A stretch of DNA of 53,956 nt from an uncultured bacterium (lineage in GTDB: Bacteria > Zixibacteria > MSB-5A5 > CAIYYT01): the NCBI GenBank assembly GCA_903930455.1, contig CAIYYT010000099.1, positions 1-53,956 on the forward strand, read 5' to 3'. The translations under genes were made by a program, and so were the position numbers. The notes below the pieces were generated by a model. It worked only from the letters and a program-made list of their open reading frames with translations. It was not told the origin of the DNA and searched no databases. Shown piece by piece: positions 8,862-18,064 of the stretch (position 1 is its first letter; every line of letters begins with the position of its first letter).

Positions 8862-10157
8862 ATGAATTTACGAAGGGTGCTTATCTGTCTGGCAGTGTGC
8901 TTGATATTGTTTTCGCATATTGCCACAGCCAGAGTCGTGAAAGTGATGACCCTTGATGGTCCAATCGGACCCATCACACTTAAGCATTTTGAGCGGGCGC
9001 TCCATTTGGCGGAGACCGAAGGGGCGGAGGCGCTGGTCGTGCAGTTGAACACGCCGGGGGGCGTGATGGAAACAACGCTGCGCATCACAACCGCCATTAT
9101 GAATGCCAAGGTGCCGGTGATCGTGCATGTCTATCCCTCCGGCGGCAGGGCCGCCTCGGCGGGAGTCTATATTACCTATGCCGCGCATATTGCCGCAATG
9201 GCTTCCTCGACCAACATCGGGTCTGCAACACCGGTCTCGATGGGAGGGGAAAAGATGGACAGTGCGCTAGTCAAGAAGATCGTGAATGACGCCGTCGCCA
9301 ACCTACAGGGAGCCGCGGAGAAGCGGGGGCGCAACCGATATTGGGCGGAGCGTGCGGTGCGAGAAGGTGTTAGCATAACCGCCTCGGAAGCCCTTGATTC
9401 CAATGTCGTCGATTTTATGGCTGAGAACCTGAGTGAGTTGCTGGATAAGGCTGACGGCAGGGTCGTCAAGATGGTTGACGGAGAGGATACGCTACACACG
9501 AAAGACGCCGTAACGGAAAAGGTAGAGAAGACTTTCTCCGAGGCTATCCTCGACGTCATCACCAGCCCTAACATCGTATTTATCCTTTTCTCGCTGGGTA
9601 GCTTGGGCCTCGCAATTGAGTTGTATAATCCCGGCGCGATCTTGCCTGGAATCGTCGGCGGCATTTGCATCATCGTCGCTTTGCTCGGGATGCAGGCACT
9701 ACCGATCAATTATGCCGGATTGGCGCTGATCATACTGGCGATTATCTTGTTCCTGCTGGAGATCAAGGTCACCAGTTACGGCATGCTCACCATCGGCGGA
9801 ATCATCGCCCTGATATTGGGAGGTCTAATGTTAATTGATAGTCCTGAACCGACGTTGCAGGTCAGCAAGAGTATCATCATAACTGTGTCACTGTGCGTGG
9901 CAGTGTTCTTGGTGTTTGCGGTCGGGTTTGTGGTTAAGTCTCGTCGAAAACAGGTGGAAACCGGTTTTGAGGGACTGGTAGGCCAAATTGGCAAGGTAAA
10001 AGAAGCCATCGACGGCGACGGGATGGTTTTCGTGGCGGGTGCGCTTTGGCACGCGATAGCGGAAGAGAAAATCCAAGTCGGCGAGAAGGTTCGCATTCTC
10101 TCAGGCGAGCACACGACTCTGAAAGTGGCAAAACTCAATTCCCACAAGGAGGGATAA
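8862..10157 (+). CDS. nfeD: NfeD family membrane serine protease
   Basis: Long-form NfeD (nodulation-efficiency D), a membrane ClpP-class serine protease thought to process slipin/stomatin partners. It has a signal peptide (residues ~1-23) and a protease domain with the nucleophile S99 in GRAASAGVY. K154 in AEKRGRN is the likely general base, as in the Ser-Lys dyad of archaeal PH1510. About four to five membrane helices span ~235-370, and a soluble OB-fold NfeD domain covers ~375-431. A good ribosome site (GAGAGG) precedes ATG 8862. The gene abuts the slipin gene with no spacer, the conserved nfeD-stomatin pairing. A hydrophobic 'ClpP' family SppA homologue is the only alternative, and the slipin neighbour argues against it. 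Confidence 0.93.
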   Translation: MNLRRVLICLAVCLILFSHIATARVVKVMTLDGPIGPITLKHFERALHLAETEGAEALVVQLNTPGGVMETTLRITTAIMNAKVPVIVHVYPSGGRAASAGVYITYAAHIAAMASSTNIGSATPVSMGGEKMDSALVKKIVNDAVANLQGAAEKRGRNRYWAERAVREGVSITASEALDSNVVDFMAENLSELLDKADGRVVKMVDGEDTLHTKDAVTEKVEKTFSEAILDVITSPNIVFILFSLGSLGLAIELYNPGAILPGIVGGICIIVALLGMQALPINYAGLALIILAIILFLLEIKVTSYGMLTIGGIIALILGGLMLIDSPEPTLQVSKSIIITVSLCVAVFLVFAVGFVVKSRRKQVETGFEGLVGQIGKVKEAIDGDGMVFVAGALWHAIAEEKIQVGEKVRILSGEHTTLKVAKLNSHKEG

Positions 10158-10943
10158 ATGGCTGCAGGAGCAGTACCGCTAATAGTAATCGTATTCTTTG
10201 CGCTGTTCATTCTTATGAATGCCATCCGCATATTGCAGGAATACGAACGCGGGGTGATTTTCCGGCTCGGACGTATGATCGGAGTCAAAGGACCCGGGTT
10301 GATTCTGCTGATTCCGCTCGTCGATCGCATGGTAAAAGTATCACTGCGAACGGTTACGATGGACGTTCCGCCGCAGGATGTCATTACCAAAGACAACGTG
10401 ACGGTCAAAGTTAATGCCGTGATCTACTTCATGGTGATGGAACCGGCGAAGGCGATTATCGCCGTCGAGGACTATTTCTACGCGACTTCGATGATTGCGC
10501 AGACGACGCTTAGATCGGTGTTGGGGCAAGTTGATCTGGATGATCTGCTTTCCAACCGTGAAGAGATTAACCAGCGCCTGCAGAAGATCATTGACGATCA
10601 AACTGAGCCGTGGGGCATCAAGGTTTCGGTGGTAGAGGTCAAGAATGTCGACCTGCCGCAGGAAATGATTCGTGCGATCTCGCAGCAAGCCGAAGCCGAA
10701 CGTACCCGCCGCGCCAAGGTCATTCACGCCACGGGCGAGTTCCAGGCGGCTGCCAAACTGACCGAGGCGGCGAAAGTGATGGAACAATCGCAGTATACGC
10801 TGCAATTGCGCTTCCTGCAGACGCTGACCGAAGTCGCTGCCGAGAAGAATTCGACGCTTATTTTTCCAGTGCCGATCGATCTGCTTACACCTTTCATGAG
10901 GAAGATGCAGCTCGAGTCAGACCAATTTGAGAAAAAAGAGTAA
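10158..10943 (+). CDS. Slipin (stomatin/SPFH family membrane protein)
   Basis: SPFH/band 7 protein of 261 residues, the usual bacterial slipin size. A single membrane anchor occupies residues ~7-24. The SPFH domain follows (residues ~25-200, with [12 protein letters not shown] and GPGLILLIP near the start and [10 protein letters not shown] further on), then an Ala/Glu-rich coiled-coil stretch ([13 protein letters not shown]). It probably forms oligomers at the inner membrane and is the substrate or partner of NfeD. A very strong ribosome site (AAGGAGGG) sits 5-6 bp upstream of ATG 10158, inside the end of nfeD. A hairpin terminator follows 34 bp after the stop. Confidence 0.93.
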   Translation: MAAGAVPLIVIVFFALFILMNAIRILQEYERGVIFRLGRMIGVKGPGLILLIPLVDRMVKVSLRTVTMDVPPQDVITKDNVTVKVNAVIYFMVMEPAKAIIAVEDYFYATSMIAQTTLRSVLGQVDLDDLLSNREEINQRLQKIIDDQTEPWGIKVSVVEVKNVDLPQEMIRAISQQAEAERTRRAKVIHATGEFQAAAKLTEAAKVMEQSQYTLQLRFLQTLTEVAAEKNSTLIFPVPIDLLTPFMRKMQLESDQFEKKE

Positions 10944-10977
10944 TTCGGCTGCAATTAAGCCTGCGATATGCATAAAG

Positions 10978-11015
10978 TGCCGTCAGTCTGCCAGGGCAGG
11001 TTGACGGCATTTCTT
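10978..11015 (+). terminator. Rho-independent terminator after nfeD-slipin
   Basis: A strong hairpin: TGCCGTCA (10978-10985) pairs with TGACGGCA (11002-11009), and an inner CTGCC/GGCAG pairing extends the stem. A T-rich run (TTTCTTTAT) follows. It lies 34 bp after the slipin stop and closes the nfeD-slipin unit. Confidence 0.8.
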
Positions 11016-11035
11016 TATCTGGCGTGAGAGGGACT

Positions 11036-11220
11036 GTTGAAAGAGCCCAGACCGTGTCATTGCGAGGAGTGCGGAGAGGTGCTGCAGGGTGTGGAGCACG
11101 ACGAAGCAATCTCGATTTACGCCCTTCCGATGCAGGCGTGCAGATTGCTTCGTCGTCATTGCCCCTCCCCTCTCTCTCCCGCCCTGACTCCTCGCAATGA
11201 CAATTCCGAGGTTTTTCAAC
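11036..11220. repeat. Nested inverted-repeat element
   Basis: A ~185-bp palindromic element between slipin and purN. The outer arms are GTTGAAA (11036-11042) against TTTCAAC (11214-11220). A perfect 15-bp pair GTCATTGCGAGGAGT (11056-11070) / ACTCCTCGCAATGAC (11187-11201) lies inside. An inner perfect 15-bp pair ACGACGAAGCAATCT (11098-11112) / AGATTGCTTCGTCGT (11142-11156) is nested within that. The motif with CATTGCGAGGAG and CGAAGCAATC is a widespread family of intergenic palindromes in bacteria; it resembles a non-autonomous MITE. No coding sequence is credible here. Confidence 0.8.
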
Positions 11221-11273
11221 GGTTCCGAGAGTTGGCGTCAATTCCGCGCTAGTCCGACGGCACGGAATGACTG

Positions 11274-11302
11274 TTGACTGACAACTGCGTTATTCCTACT
11301 TT
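11274..11302 (+). promoter_or_regulatory. Possible sigma-70 promoter for the pur genes
   Basis: TTGACT (11274-11279), a 17-bp spacer and TACTTT (11297-11302), about 70 bp before purN. The -10 match is weak, so this is only a candidate. Confidence 0.35.
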
Positions 11303-11370
11303 GGATCACGTCGAGAGACCTATGCCGGTCATCGACGCGTTTGAGACGGGATGGCTTTGCAAAGGATATC

Positions 11371-11976
11371 ATGGCAGGAAAGCTGCGTATTGCTGTATTT
11401 GCCTCGCACGGCGGTTCGAATCTGCAAGCTTTGATTGACGGCTGCGTTTCGGGACAGATCGCCGGGGAAATAGTGCTCGTGATCAGCAATAACCGCAAGG
11501 CGTACGCTCTGGAACGTGCGCGCATTCATCAAGTCGAGACCCTGGTTATCAGCGACATGGAATTCGATTCCGAAACGGCCTTTGCGCAGGAGCTTCTCAG
11601 TCAGCTTGCGGCGCACAGCATCGGACTGATCTGCCTGGCGGGCTATATGAAGAAGATGCCCATCGACGTGATTCGTGCCTATCGCAACCGTATTCTCAAT
11701 ATTCATCCGGCGTTGTTGCCTAAATTCGGGGGCAAAGGGATGTACGGAATTCACGTGCATGAGGCGGTGCTGGCGGCAGGCGAGAAAGAGACCGGCGTCA
11801 CGATACATGTTGTCGACGAGGTGTACGACAATGGGAGGATATTGGCGCAGCGAAGAGTGCAGGTTAATCCTGATGACACACCAGAGTCGCTGCAGCAGCG
11901 AGTGCTGGAAATCGAACATCAACTGTACCCCGAAACGGTGGCAAAGATCGCGTCGGGGGAACTGCGATTGGAGTGA
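11371..11976 (+). CDS. purN: PurN, phosphoribosylglycinamide formyltransferase
   Basis: Formyl-tetrahydrofolate-dependent GAR transformylase, third step of purine synthesis. ATG 11371 is chosen because AAAGGA lies just upstream and the protein then starts with the expected MAGKLRIAVFASHGGSNLQ; a TTG 30 bp earlier is also open. The length is 201 residues. The catalytic triad of the family is visible: N110 and H112 in LNIHPALLP, and D153 in YDNGRIL. It sits directly before purC and purH. The insertion KGMYGIHVHEAV after the catalytic loop matches the common family form. Confidence 0.95.
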   Translation: MAGKLRIAVFASHGGSNLQALIDGCVSGQIAGEIVLVISNNRKAYALERARIHQVETLVISDMEFDSETAFAQELLSQLAAHSIGLICLAGYMKKMPIDVIRAYRNRILNIHPALLPKFGGKGMYGIHVHEAVLAAGEKETGVTIHVVDEVYDNGRILAQRRVQVNPDDTPESLQQRVLEIEHQLYPETVAKIASGELRLE

Positions 11977-11978
11977 CG

Positions 11979-12875
11979 ATGGATAGTCTTTGGCAGACGA
12001 CGATGCCTGATGTTAAGTTGTTTTCCCGCGGCAAGGTTCGCGATGTTTATGATTTGGATGATCGACTGCTAATCGTCGCGACCGACCGTCTCTCGGCATT
12101 TGACTATGTGCTGCCGGATCCGATTCCGGGCAAAGGCGCGGTGCTGACACGAATGTCGTTGTTCTGGTTCGAGTATCTCAAGGACGTGGTGCGGAATCAT
12201 TTTATCACCGCCGATGTTGATGCCTATCCCGAGAACCTTCATAAGTACCGCGATCAACTTGAAGGGCGCTCAATGGTGGTAAGAAAGGCAGAGCGGATTG
12301 ATATCGAGTGTGTTGTCAGAGGGTACATCGCAGGGTCACTGTGGAGTGACTATGTCAAGTGCCAAAAGTCCGGCAATACGAGAGTCCTCGGATTTACATT
12401 CGACAACAATCTTCAGGAGTCGCAGAAACTTGTTGAGCCGATCTTTACTCCCGCGACCAAGGAAGAAAGCGGGCATGATATCAATATTTCTTTTGAAGAG
12501 ATGACACAGATCACGGGTCTGGAGATTGCTGCAAAACTGCGCTCGGTCTCAAAGGAGCTTTACAAGAGAGCTGCAAACTACTGTGAAAAGCGCGGTATTA
12601 TTCTCGCAGATACCAAATTCGAGTTTGGTCTGTATGAAGGGGACGTTATTCTGATCGACGAAATACTCTCGCCCGATTCTTCCCGCTTTTGGCCGGCGGA
12701 CAAGTACCGCGTAGGTAAGTCGCAAGAGTCATTTGACAAGCAATTCGTGCGCGACTTTCTTTCAAGCTCGGGTTGGAACAAAAACTCGCCGCCACCACAT
12801 CTGCCCGAAAGTGTCATTGCGGGGACGCGGCAGCGTTATGAACTAGCCGAAAAGCTAATCGTGAATAATAGATGA
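11979..12875 (+). CDS. purC: PurC, SAICAR synthetase
   Basis: ATP-dependent phosphoribosylaminoimidazole-succinocarboxamide synthase. The sequence opens with the characteristic KLFSRGKVRDVYDL ATP-grasp-like segment and contains ATDRLSAFDYVLPDPIPGKG and VVRGYIAGSLW. It is 298 residues, the longer (yeast-like) class of PurC, as in many FCB bacteria. ATG 11979 follows a GGAG by 5 bp; a GTG at 11973 overlaps the purN stop and is the alternative. It lies 2 bp after purN and 7 bp before purH. Confidence 0.95.
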   Translation: MDSLWQTTMPDVKLFSRGKVRDVYDLDDRLLIVATDRLSAFDYVLPDPIPGKGAVLTRMSLFWFEYLKDVVRNHFITADVDAYPENLHKYRDQLEGRSMVVRKAERIDIECVVRGYIAGSLWSDYVKCQKSGNTRVLGFTFDNNLQESQKLVEPIFTPATKEESGHDINISFEEMTQITGLEIAAKLRSVSKELYKRAANYCEKRGIILADTKFEFGLYEGDVILIDEILSPDSSRFWPADKYRVGKSQESFDKQFVRDFLSSSGWNKNSPPPHLPESVIAGTRQRYELAEKLIVNNR

Positions 12876-12882
12876 GGAGTCC

Positions 12883-14463
12883 ATGGTTTCCAACGACAAA
12901 AAGACTAACCGAATCAAGCGCGCCCTGATTAGCGTCTCTGACAAGACCGGTATCGTTGAACTTGCCAGATTCCTTGAAGGGGAAGGTGTTGAACTCATTT
13001 CTACCGGCGGAACCAAGCAGGTGCTCAAAGATGCCGGAATTCGTGTGGTGACCGTGTCATCGTTTACCGGTGCGCCGGAGATTCTCGATGGCAGGGTCAA
13101 GACGCTACATCCCAAAATCGCCGCCGGAATTCTGTTTCGACGCGACATCCCCGATCATCAGAAGGAACTTGATGGTCAGGACTACAAGGCGATTGATTTG
13201 GTCGTTGTCAATCTATATCCCTTCGCGCAGACTGTTGCCAAAGGAGGCTCGGAAGAGGAAATTATCGAGAACATTGATATTGGTGGTCCGACACTAATTC
13301 GTGCCGCCGCCAAGAACTTCGAGGGAGTGACTGTGTTGGTGCGGCCATCACAGTATAAGACGTTTACGGAAGAGTTCCAGGCCACCGAAGGGGCGTTGTC
13401 GCCAGTCTCGCGGCGACTCCATGCTGCCGCGGCCTATAAACTGATTTTTGAATACGACCGGGCCATCAGTGAATACTTCCAAGGTAGTAAGTCAACCGGG
13501 GCCGAAGAGGAATTCCCGGCATCCATTTCATTCAACTTGAGTAAGGTCGCTTCGCTGCGCTATGGCGAGAATCCGCATCAATTAGCCGCGCTATATCGCA
13601 ATGCTGCCGGGAAGTCACTCTCTCTGGTTGACTCGGAACAACTTGCCGGCAAAGAGCTGTCCTACAACAATTATGTCGATCTCGATTCGGTGCTTGGCAT
13701 GATCGTCGATTTCGAGCAGCCATTTGCCTGCATTGTCAAGCACACAAATCCCTGCGGGGCCGCTTGCGCTGACAAGCTGGCCGATGCCTACCGCGACGCG
13801 CTTGCTTCTGATCCGATGTCGGCCTACGGTTCGATCATCGGGCTTAATCGCAAGGTCGATATGGAAACCGCGCATTTATTGCATGAAACCGAGTTTGTTG
13901 AATGCATCATTGCTCCGGAGTATGAGGATGCAGCATTGGCGTTGCTGTCGAAAAAGAAGCAACGTCGCCTGCTGCGCTTGCCGCAAATAGGCAGAACCGG
14001 CACGGCCGACCACGTTTTTCGCTCGGTCGCAGGAGGGTTTCTCTATCAGTCGGCGGACAAAAAAGTCGTGCGCGAGGCTGAATTGACGGTTGTCACCAAA
14101 GCTAAGCCGACTGCGACGCAGATAACGTCGCTGCTTTTCGGCTTCCAGTTGGTCAAGCATGTCAAATCGAACGCAATTATCATTATCGACGGCGCCAAAC
14201 TTGTAGGATTTGGGTGTGGTCAGACATCGCGCGTGGATGCCGTGGAGCAAGCGGTTAAAAAGGCGAAAGGTCGCGCGCAAGGCGCGGTGCTGGCTTCGGA
14301 TGCCTTTTTCCCAATGGCGGATGGTGTGGAAGTCGCTGCCGCCGCAGGTGTCAAGGCTATCATCCAGCCGGGAGGCTCGAAACGTGACGAAGATGCTATT
14401 GCGGCGGCGGACAAGGCCGGAATTGCTATGGTTTTCACCGGCGTGCGGCATTTCAAACATTAG
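12883..14463 (+). CDS. purH: PurH, AICAR transformylase/IMP cyclohydrolase
   Basis: Bifunctional enzyme for the last two steps of IMP synthesis. The N-terminal MGS-like cyclohydrolase domain (residues ~8-200) starts [17 protein letters not shown] and has STGGT. The C-terminal transformylase domain (~205-526) contains K286-H287-TNPCG, the catalytic Lys-His pair. The length of 526 residues is normal. AGGAG lies 3 bp before ATG 12883. The three pur genes are co-directional and nearly contiguous, so they probably form one operon. Confidence 0.96.
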   Translation: MVSNDKKTNRIKRALISVSDKTGIVELARFLEGEGVELISTGGTKQVLKDAGIRVVTVSSFTGAPEILDGRVKTLHPKIAAGILFRRDIPDHQKELDGQDYKAIDLVVVNLYPFAQTVAKGGSEEEIIENIDIGGPTLIRAAAKNFEGVTVLVRPSQYKTFTEEFQATEGALSPVSRRLHAAAAYKLIFEYDRAISEYFQGSKSTGAEEEFPASISFNLSKVASLRYGENPHQLAALYRNAAGKSLSLVDSEQLAGKELSYNNYVDLDSVLGMIVDFEQPFACIVKHTNPCGAACADKLADAYRDALASDPMSAYGSIIGLNRKVDMETAHLLHETEFVECIIAPEYEDAALALLSKKKQRRLLRLPQIGRTGTADHVFRSVAGGFLYQSADKKVVREAELTVVTKAKPTATQITSLLFGFQLVKHVKSNAIIIIDGAKLVGFGCGQTSRVDAVEQAVKKAKGRAQGAVLASDAFFPMADGVEVAAAAGVKAIIQPGGSKRDEDAIAAADKAGIAMVFTGVRHFKH

Positions 14464-14487
14464 CCGTCGTAAGTTGCGAAGTATGAA

Positions 14488-15159
14488 ATGACCGGCTATT
14501 ACAAGAAGAATCTTGCCGGAGATCGACTTCGCCGGGCATATGAACTTGCGCCGCCGCGGGTGCAGCAATACTTTGAAGCTGAAATCGCGCACGTTATCGG
14601 CAAGCTTCAAGCGACCGACACGGTATTGGAACTTGGCTGCGGCTTTGGACGTGTGCTGCGGCGCCTGGCACCTTATACCGGCGCAATTATAGGCGTCGAC
14701 ACTTCCGAAGCGAGTCTGCAGGCAGCCAGAGAGTATTGTGAGGGGATGAGCAACGTCCGTCTCTTGAGAATGAACGCAGAAGAACTCGGCTTCGTGGATG
14801 GCTCATTTGACAAGGTGATCTGCATTCAGAACGGAATCTCCGCGTTCCATCTTGACCCCGCTGGTTGGGTGAAAGAGAGCGTTCGGGTTACAAGACCGGG
14901 GGGATTGGTGTTGATATCCACCTACTCTGAGAAGTTCTGGAATCATCGTCTCGAATGGTTTCGCATTCAATCAGAGCATGGACTCGTTGGTGAAATCGAT
15001 TGGGATGCTACACGAGAAGGGGAGATCGTTTGCAAAGACGGCTTCCGTGCAACGACCTACACAGCGGACCGCTTTGCCTCGATTGTATCTGAGTTGGGAC
15101 GACGCTGCACAATCACGGAAGTTGACGAATCCAGTCTGTTCTGTGAGATAACGGCCTGA
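14488..15159 (+). CDS. Class I SAM-dependent methyltransferase
   Basis: A 223-residue methyltransferase of unknown substrate. Motif I is VLELGCGFGRVLRRLA (residues ~47-62), followed by the acidic IIGVDTS (motif II) and the Methyltransf_11-like segment FDKVICIQNGISAFHLDP. It starts 24 bp after purH and runs in the same direction, so it may be read through from the pur genes. Nothing in the sequence points to a specific acceptor; small molecules are typical for this subgroup. Confidence 0.8.
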   Translation: MTGYYKKNLAGDRLRRAYELAPPRVQQYFEAEIAHVIGKLQATDTVLELGCGFGRVLRRLAPYTGAIIGVDTSEASLQAAREYCEGMSNVRLLRMNAEELGFVDGSFDKVICIQNGISAFHLDPAGWVKESVRVTRPGGLVLISTYSEKFWNHRLEWFRIQSEHGLVGEIDWDATREGEIVCKDGFRATTYTADRFASIVSELGRRCTITEVDESSLFCEITA

Positions 15160-15458
15160 CGTGGTTTCTTTCATGTAGGGATCAAACGCACGGTTGGCGC
15201 GCGAACGGTGATTACCTGTCTGGGAACAAATACGTATGTCAATTTAGCTTCGGAAGTCAAGCCTTTTTTCCGCACTCGTTTAATTCTTCACTCAGACCCC
15301 GATTTCTAACAGCGAAAGCGGCACTTTTATTCTTGCCAAATCGTGACAACAGAGCTTTATTTGATTTGTGGAAGTCGGGCGGTTGTGAGCAAGGTCACGG
15401 ATGGCGTAGCAAGCGCAGGTAAGCGATACTGTCAATGGGCACTTAGCTACGGGAATTG
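15160..15458. other. Intergenic region upstream of the smg-like gene
   Basis: About 300 bp with no credible gene on either strand. A short T-run (CTTTTTTCC near 15265) has no convincing hairpin. TTGCCA and TTTATT elements near 15336-15364 could be a weak promoter, but the match is poor. Confidence 0.4.
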
Positions 15459-15923
15459 ATGATGGAAGAAAAGATTCTGGAAATAGTGTTTTATCTGGTA
15501 GAACACGTCCGCAGTCACAACGGACAAATCGGACCGTTTCGCTCTATCTCCAAAGATCTGAAGAGCCGCGGTTTCACCGATTCGGAAATTTCGTCGGCCT
15601 ACGGTTGGTTCCTGGAGGAGTTGCAGAAAGAGGGGGGACGGATTCAGCCGATTGAGAAATCGCCGGTCTCTGTTCGCGTGCTTAGTTCCCAGGAAATGCA
15701 ACACTTTACGCCGGACGCCGCCGGCCTGTTGTTGCAGCTTCTGCGATTCCGATTGGTTACACCCGCGCAGTTCGAGCGGATCGTCGACAAGTCGATGATG
15801 CTGGGGGGGGAAGTAATTGATTTGCCCGTCATGAAAGTTATCGCCGCTCGTTACGTATTCTCCTCAGGCGCCACCGTCGACCTGAACTGGTTCAACGTAG
15901 ACGGCAACGAAGCGATTAACTGA
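15459..15923 (+). CDS. Smg/DUF494 family protein
   Basis: Small protein of 154 residues matching the Smg (DUF494) family, whose biochemical role is not established. The family's features are visible: an N-terminal helical part (EEKILEIVFYLVEHV), a central LRSRGF-like segment (LKSRGFTDSEISSAYGWF), and a C-terminal part with LLLQLLRFRLVTPAQFERIVDKSM. ATG 15459 or 15462 can serve as the start; the ribosome site (GGGAA) is weak. It precedes coaBC by 14 bp. In proteobacteria smg lies near dprA and topA; here it heads a coaBC-udg group. Confidence 0.75.
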   Translation: MMEEKILEIVFYLVEHVRSHNGQIGPFRSISKDLKSRGFTDSEISSAYGWFLEELQKEGGRIQPIEKSPVSVRVLSSQEMQHFTPDAAGLLLQLLRFRLVTPAQFERIVDKSMMLGGEVIDLPVMKVIAARYVFSSGATVDLNWFNVDGNEAIN

Positions 15924-15937
15924 TCGCAGAATTGATC

Positions 15938-17146
15938 ATGCGGCTACAAGACAAGAAGATATTGCTGGGGATTAGTGGCTGTATAGCTGCATACAAGTCC
16001 TGCTTCCTGGTCCGCCTGCTTAAGAAGGAGGGGGCCGACGTCAAGGTCGTGCTTACCCAATCGGCGACCCAGTTTGTCACCAAAACGACTCTCGAGACCC
16101 TATCCAATAATCCCGTGGCGCTCGAAATGTTTCCCGCAGATCGCTTTGTCTCAACCCATCACATCTCGTACGCCGAATGGGCAGACCTGATTGTGCTGGC
16201 ACCGGCGACCGGAAATCTAATTGGCAAAATCGCCAACGGTATCGCCGACGATCTGTTGACGACGATAGTGATGGCTAAACGCTGTCCGGTCATGATTGCG
16301 CCAGCCATGAACACTGAGATGTATTTGAATCCGATTGTTCAGGAAAACATGTCCGTATTGCACGAACTTGGCTACCTGCTTATCTCGCCGGGTTCCGGCG
16401 AACTCGCCTGCGAGACGGTAGGCATAGGGCGGCTTGAGGAACCAGAGATTATCCTGAAGAGGATCATCGCCCATTTTCAGACCAGCCAGAGTCTGGCAGG
16501 ACAGCGCATAGTGGTTACGGCTGGGCCAACACGCGAGAAGATAGATCCGGTCAGGTACATCTCCAATTTCTCTTCGGGCAAGATGGGCTATGCCATTGCC
16601 GCCGAAGCAGCAGCGCGCGGTGCAGAAGTTGTGTTGATTTCGGGACCGACCGCGCTTACAACACCGACCGGTGTGGCGCGCATAAACATTGAGTCGGCGG
16701 AGGAATTGCAGCGGCAAGTGCAGAAGCACGCCGGCAAGAAAGATATCTTGATTATGGCCGCGGCGGTTGCCGACTATAAGTCCGCGAAAGTGTCGAAGAC
16801 CAAGATTCCGCACGGCGCTTTGTCTCAGATTGAGTTGAAGGCAAACCCTGATGTCTTGGCGGAACTGGGCAAATCCAGGTCGCGACCCAAGTACGTTGTT
16901 GGTTTTGCTCTGGAAGTCGGGTCGGACAGCAAGAATGCGGTTCGCAAGCTCAAGGAGAAGAACCTTGACATGATCGTGATGAATGATCCGACGCAACCCG
17001 GCATTGGTTTTGGAGGGGATTACAATCAAGTGACGATCTTCACAACCAAGGGGAAACCGATAGAGCTTGAGACAATGCCCAAACCGGAACTGGCGAAGGT
17101 CATCCTCGATATGATCATCGGTAAGCTGTCGCGAAAGCAAGCATGA
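15938..17146 (+). CDS. coaBC: CoaBC, phosphopantothenoylcysteine synthetase/decarboxylase
   Basis: Bifunctional flavoprotein in coenzyme A synthesis: it joins cysteine to phosphopantothenate (C-terminal CoaB) and decarboxylates the product (N-terminal CoaC). The catalytic histidine H75 (STHHIS) and the PAMNxxM motif (APAMNTEMYLN) are present in CoaC. CoaB begins near residue 185 (GQRIVVTAGPTREKIDPVRY) and contains ISNFSSGKMGYAIA. ATG 15938 is preferred over a TTG 6 bp upstream. The length of 402 residues is standard. Its stop overlaps the following GGlycosylase start by 4 bp. Confidence 0.95.
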   Translation: MRLQDKKILLGISGCIAAYKSCFLVRLLKKEGADVKVVLTQSATQFVTKTTLETLSNNPVALEMFPADRFVSTHHISYAEWADLIVLAPATGNLIGKIANGIADDLLTTIVMAKRCPVMIAPAMNTEMYLNPIVQENMSVLHELGYLLISPGSGELACETVGIGRLEEPEIILKRIIAHFQTSQSLAGQRIVVTAGPTREKIDPVRYISNFSSGKMGYAIAAEAAARGAEVVLISGPTALTTPTGVARINIESAEELQRQVQKHAGKKDILIMAAAVADYKSAKVSKTKIPHGALSQIELKANPDVLAELGKSRSRPKYVVGFALEVGSDSKNAVRKLKEKNLDMIVMNDPTQPGIGFGGDYNQVTIFTTKGKPIELETMPKPELAKVILDMIIGKLSRKQA

Positions 17147-17859
17147 CCACGCGCAAACCGATTGTCGATATTTTCTCTCAGGTAATTGAGCAGCAGCGTG
17201 AGTTGGGACTTGGCGAACTGCGACTTGATCGAGATGCTGTTGCTATACTCCTGCCACCAGAGCCGAGCAAAAAACCAGCGCGCGATTCTGCGGCGCCGAC
17301 TAAAGCACTTACCGACTATTGCGAACAGATCAACAATTGCACAAAGTGCCGACTGCATGAAGGGCGGAACAAGTTTGTCTTCGGAGTCGGTAATCCTGCG
17401 GCTGATGTGATGTTTGTCGGCGAAGGGCCGGGGCATGACGAGGATATAAAGGGGGAGCCATTTGTCGGGCGCGGCGGGCAATTGCTGGATAAAATTTTAG
17501 CCGCAATCAAGTTCGACCGCAAGCAGATTTACATCGCCAACATTGTCAAATGTCGTCCCCCAAACAACCGCGATCCTCAACCGGACGAGATGTCCGAATG
17601 TCTGCCTTATCTTAGGAAGCAGATCGAGATCATCAATCCGCGGTTTATCTGTTGTCTCGGTCGAGTAGCGGTACAGGCGCTGCTCGGAGTAACGACGCCA
17701 CTTGGCAAGATGCGCGGACGCTTTATGGATTTTGAGGGGCGCAAACTGATGGTCACCTATCACCCGGCGGCATTGCTACGTTTTCCACAATACAAGCGCG
17801 ACACCTGGGAAGACGTCCAGATGTTACGCAAGGCATACGACGAATGGATGGCGACGTAA
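17143..17859 (+). CDS. Family 4 uracil-DNA glycosylase with 4Fe-4S cluster
   Basis: Removes uracil from DNA. This is the thermophile-type (family 4) enzyme, 238 residues with an extra ~60-residue N-terminal stretch. The four cluster cysteines are C66-x2-C69 and C137-x15-C153, the exact family spacing. GEGPGHDEDIKGEPFVGRGG is the uracil-binding motif A, and MVTYHPAALLR is motif B. ATG 17143 overlaps the coaBC stop (ATGA). The overlap suggests co-translation, a common genomic neighbourhood but without a known functional tie. Confidence 0.94.
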   Translation: MTTRKPIVDIFSQVIEQQRELGLGELRLDRDAVAILLPPEPSKKPARDSAAPTKALTDYCEQINNCTKCRLHEGRNKFVFGVGNPAADVMFVGEGPGHDEDIKGEPFVGRGGQLLDKILAAIKFDRKQIYIANIVKCRPPNNRDPQPDEMSECLPYLRKQIEIINPRFICCLGRVAVQALLGVTTPLGKMRGRFMDFEGRKLMVTYHPAALLRFPQYKRDTWEDVQMLRKAYDEWMAT

Positions 17860-17861
17860 GT

Positions 17862-17893
17862 TTGTCCACATGTGGATAACTCCGTTTCCACAA
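17862..17893. promoter_or_regulatory. DnaA-box-like cluster upstream of dnaB
   Basis: Directly after the glycosylase stop lies TTGTCCACA (17862-17870), one mismatch from the DnaA box TTATCCACA. A perfect box on the minus strand follows (TGTGGATAA, 17871-17879), then TTTCCACAA (17885-17893), a weaker match. The first two face each other with no spacer. The cluster is about 170 bp before dnaB. It could be a DnaA-controlled promoter region; it is too small to call an origin. Confidence 0.5.
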
Positions 17894-18064
17894 CGGTGAA
17901 TACCTTCGGACTCTTCGTCTTGCCGCTTTGTCCTCACGCACTTAAACACACGTAGAATGTTAATAGGAAGATGAGATAGCGTTAGCAGATGCGGCGAATA
18001 TACATTATCTTTGAACCGGATGGGAACGGAAGCCATCGGGGCCTTACACCAGCAAACACAGAGC

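Noticed and set aside
17862-18064. Chromosomal origin (oriC)
   Set aside because: Only two to three DnaA-box-like sites, no AT-rich unwinding region and no dnaA/dnaN gene nearby.
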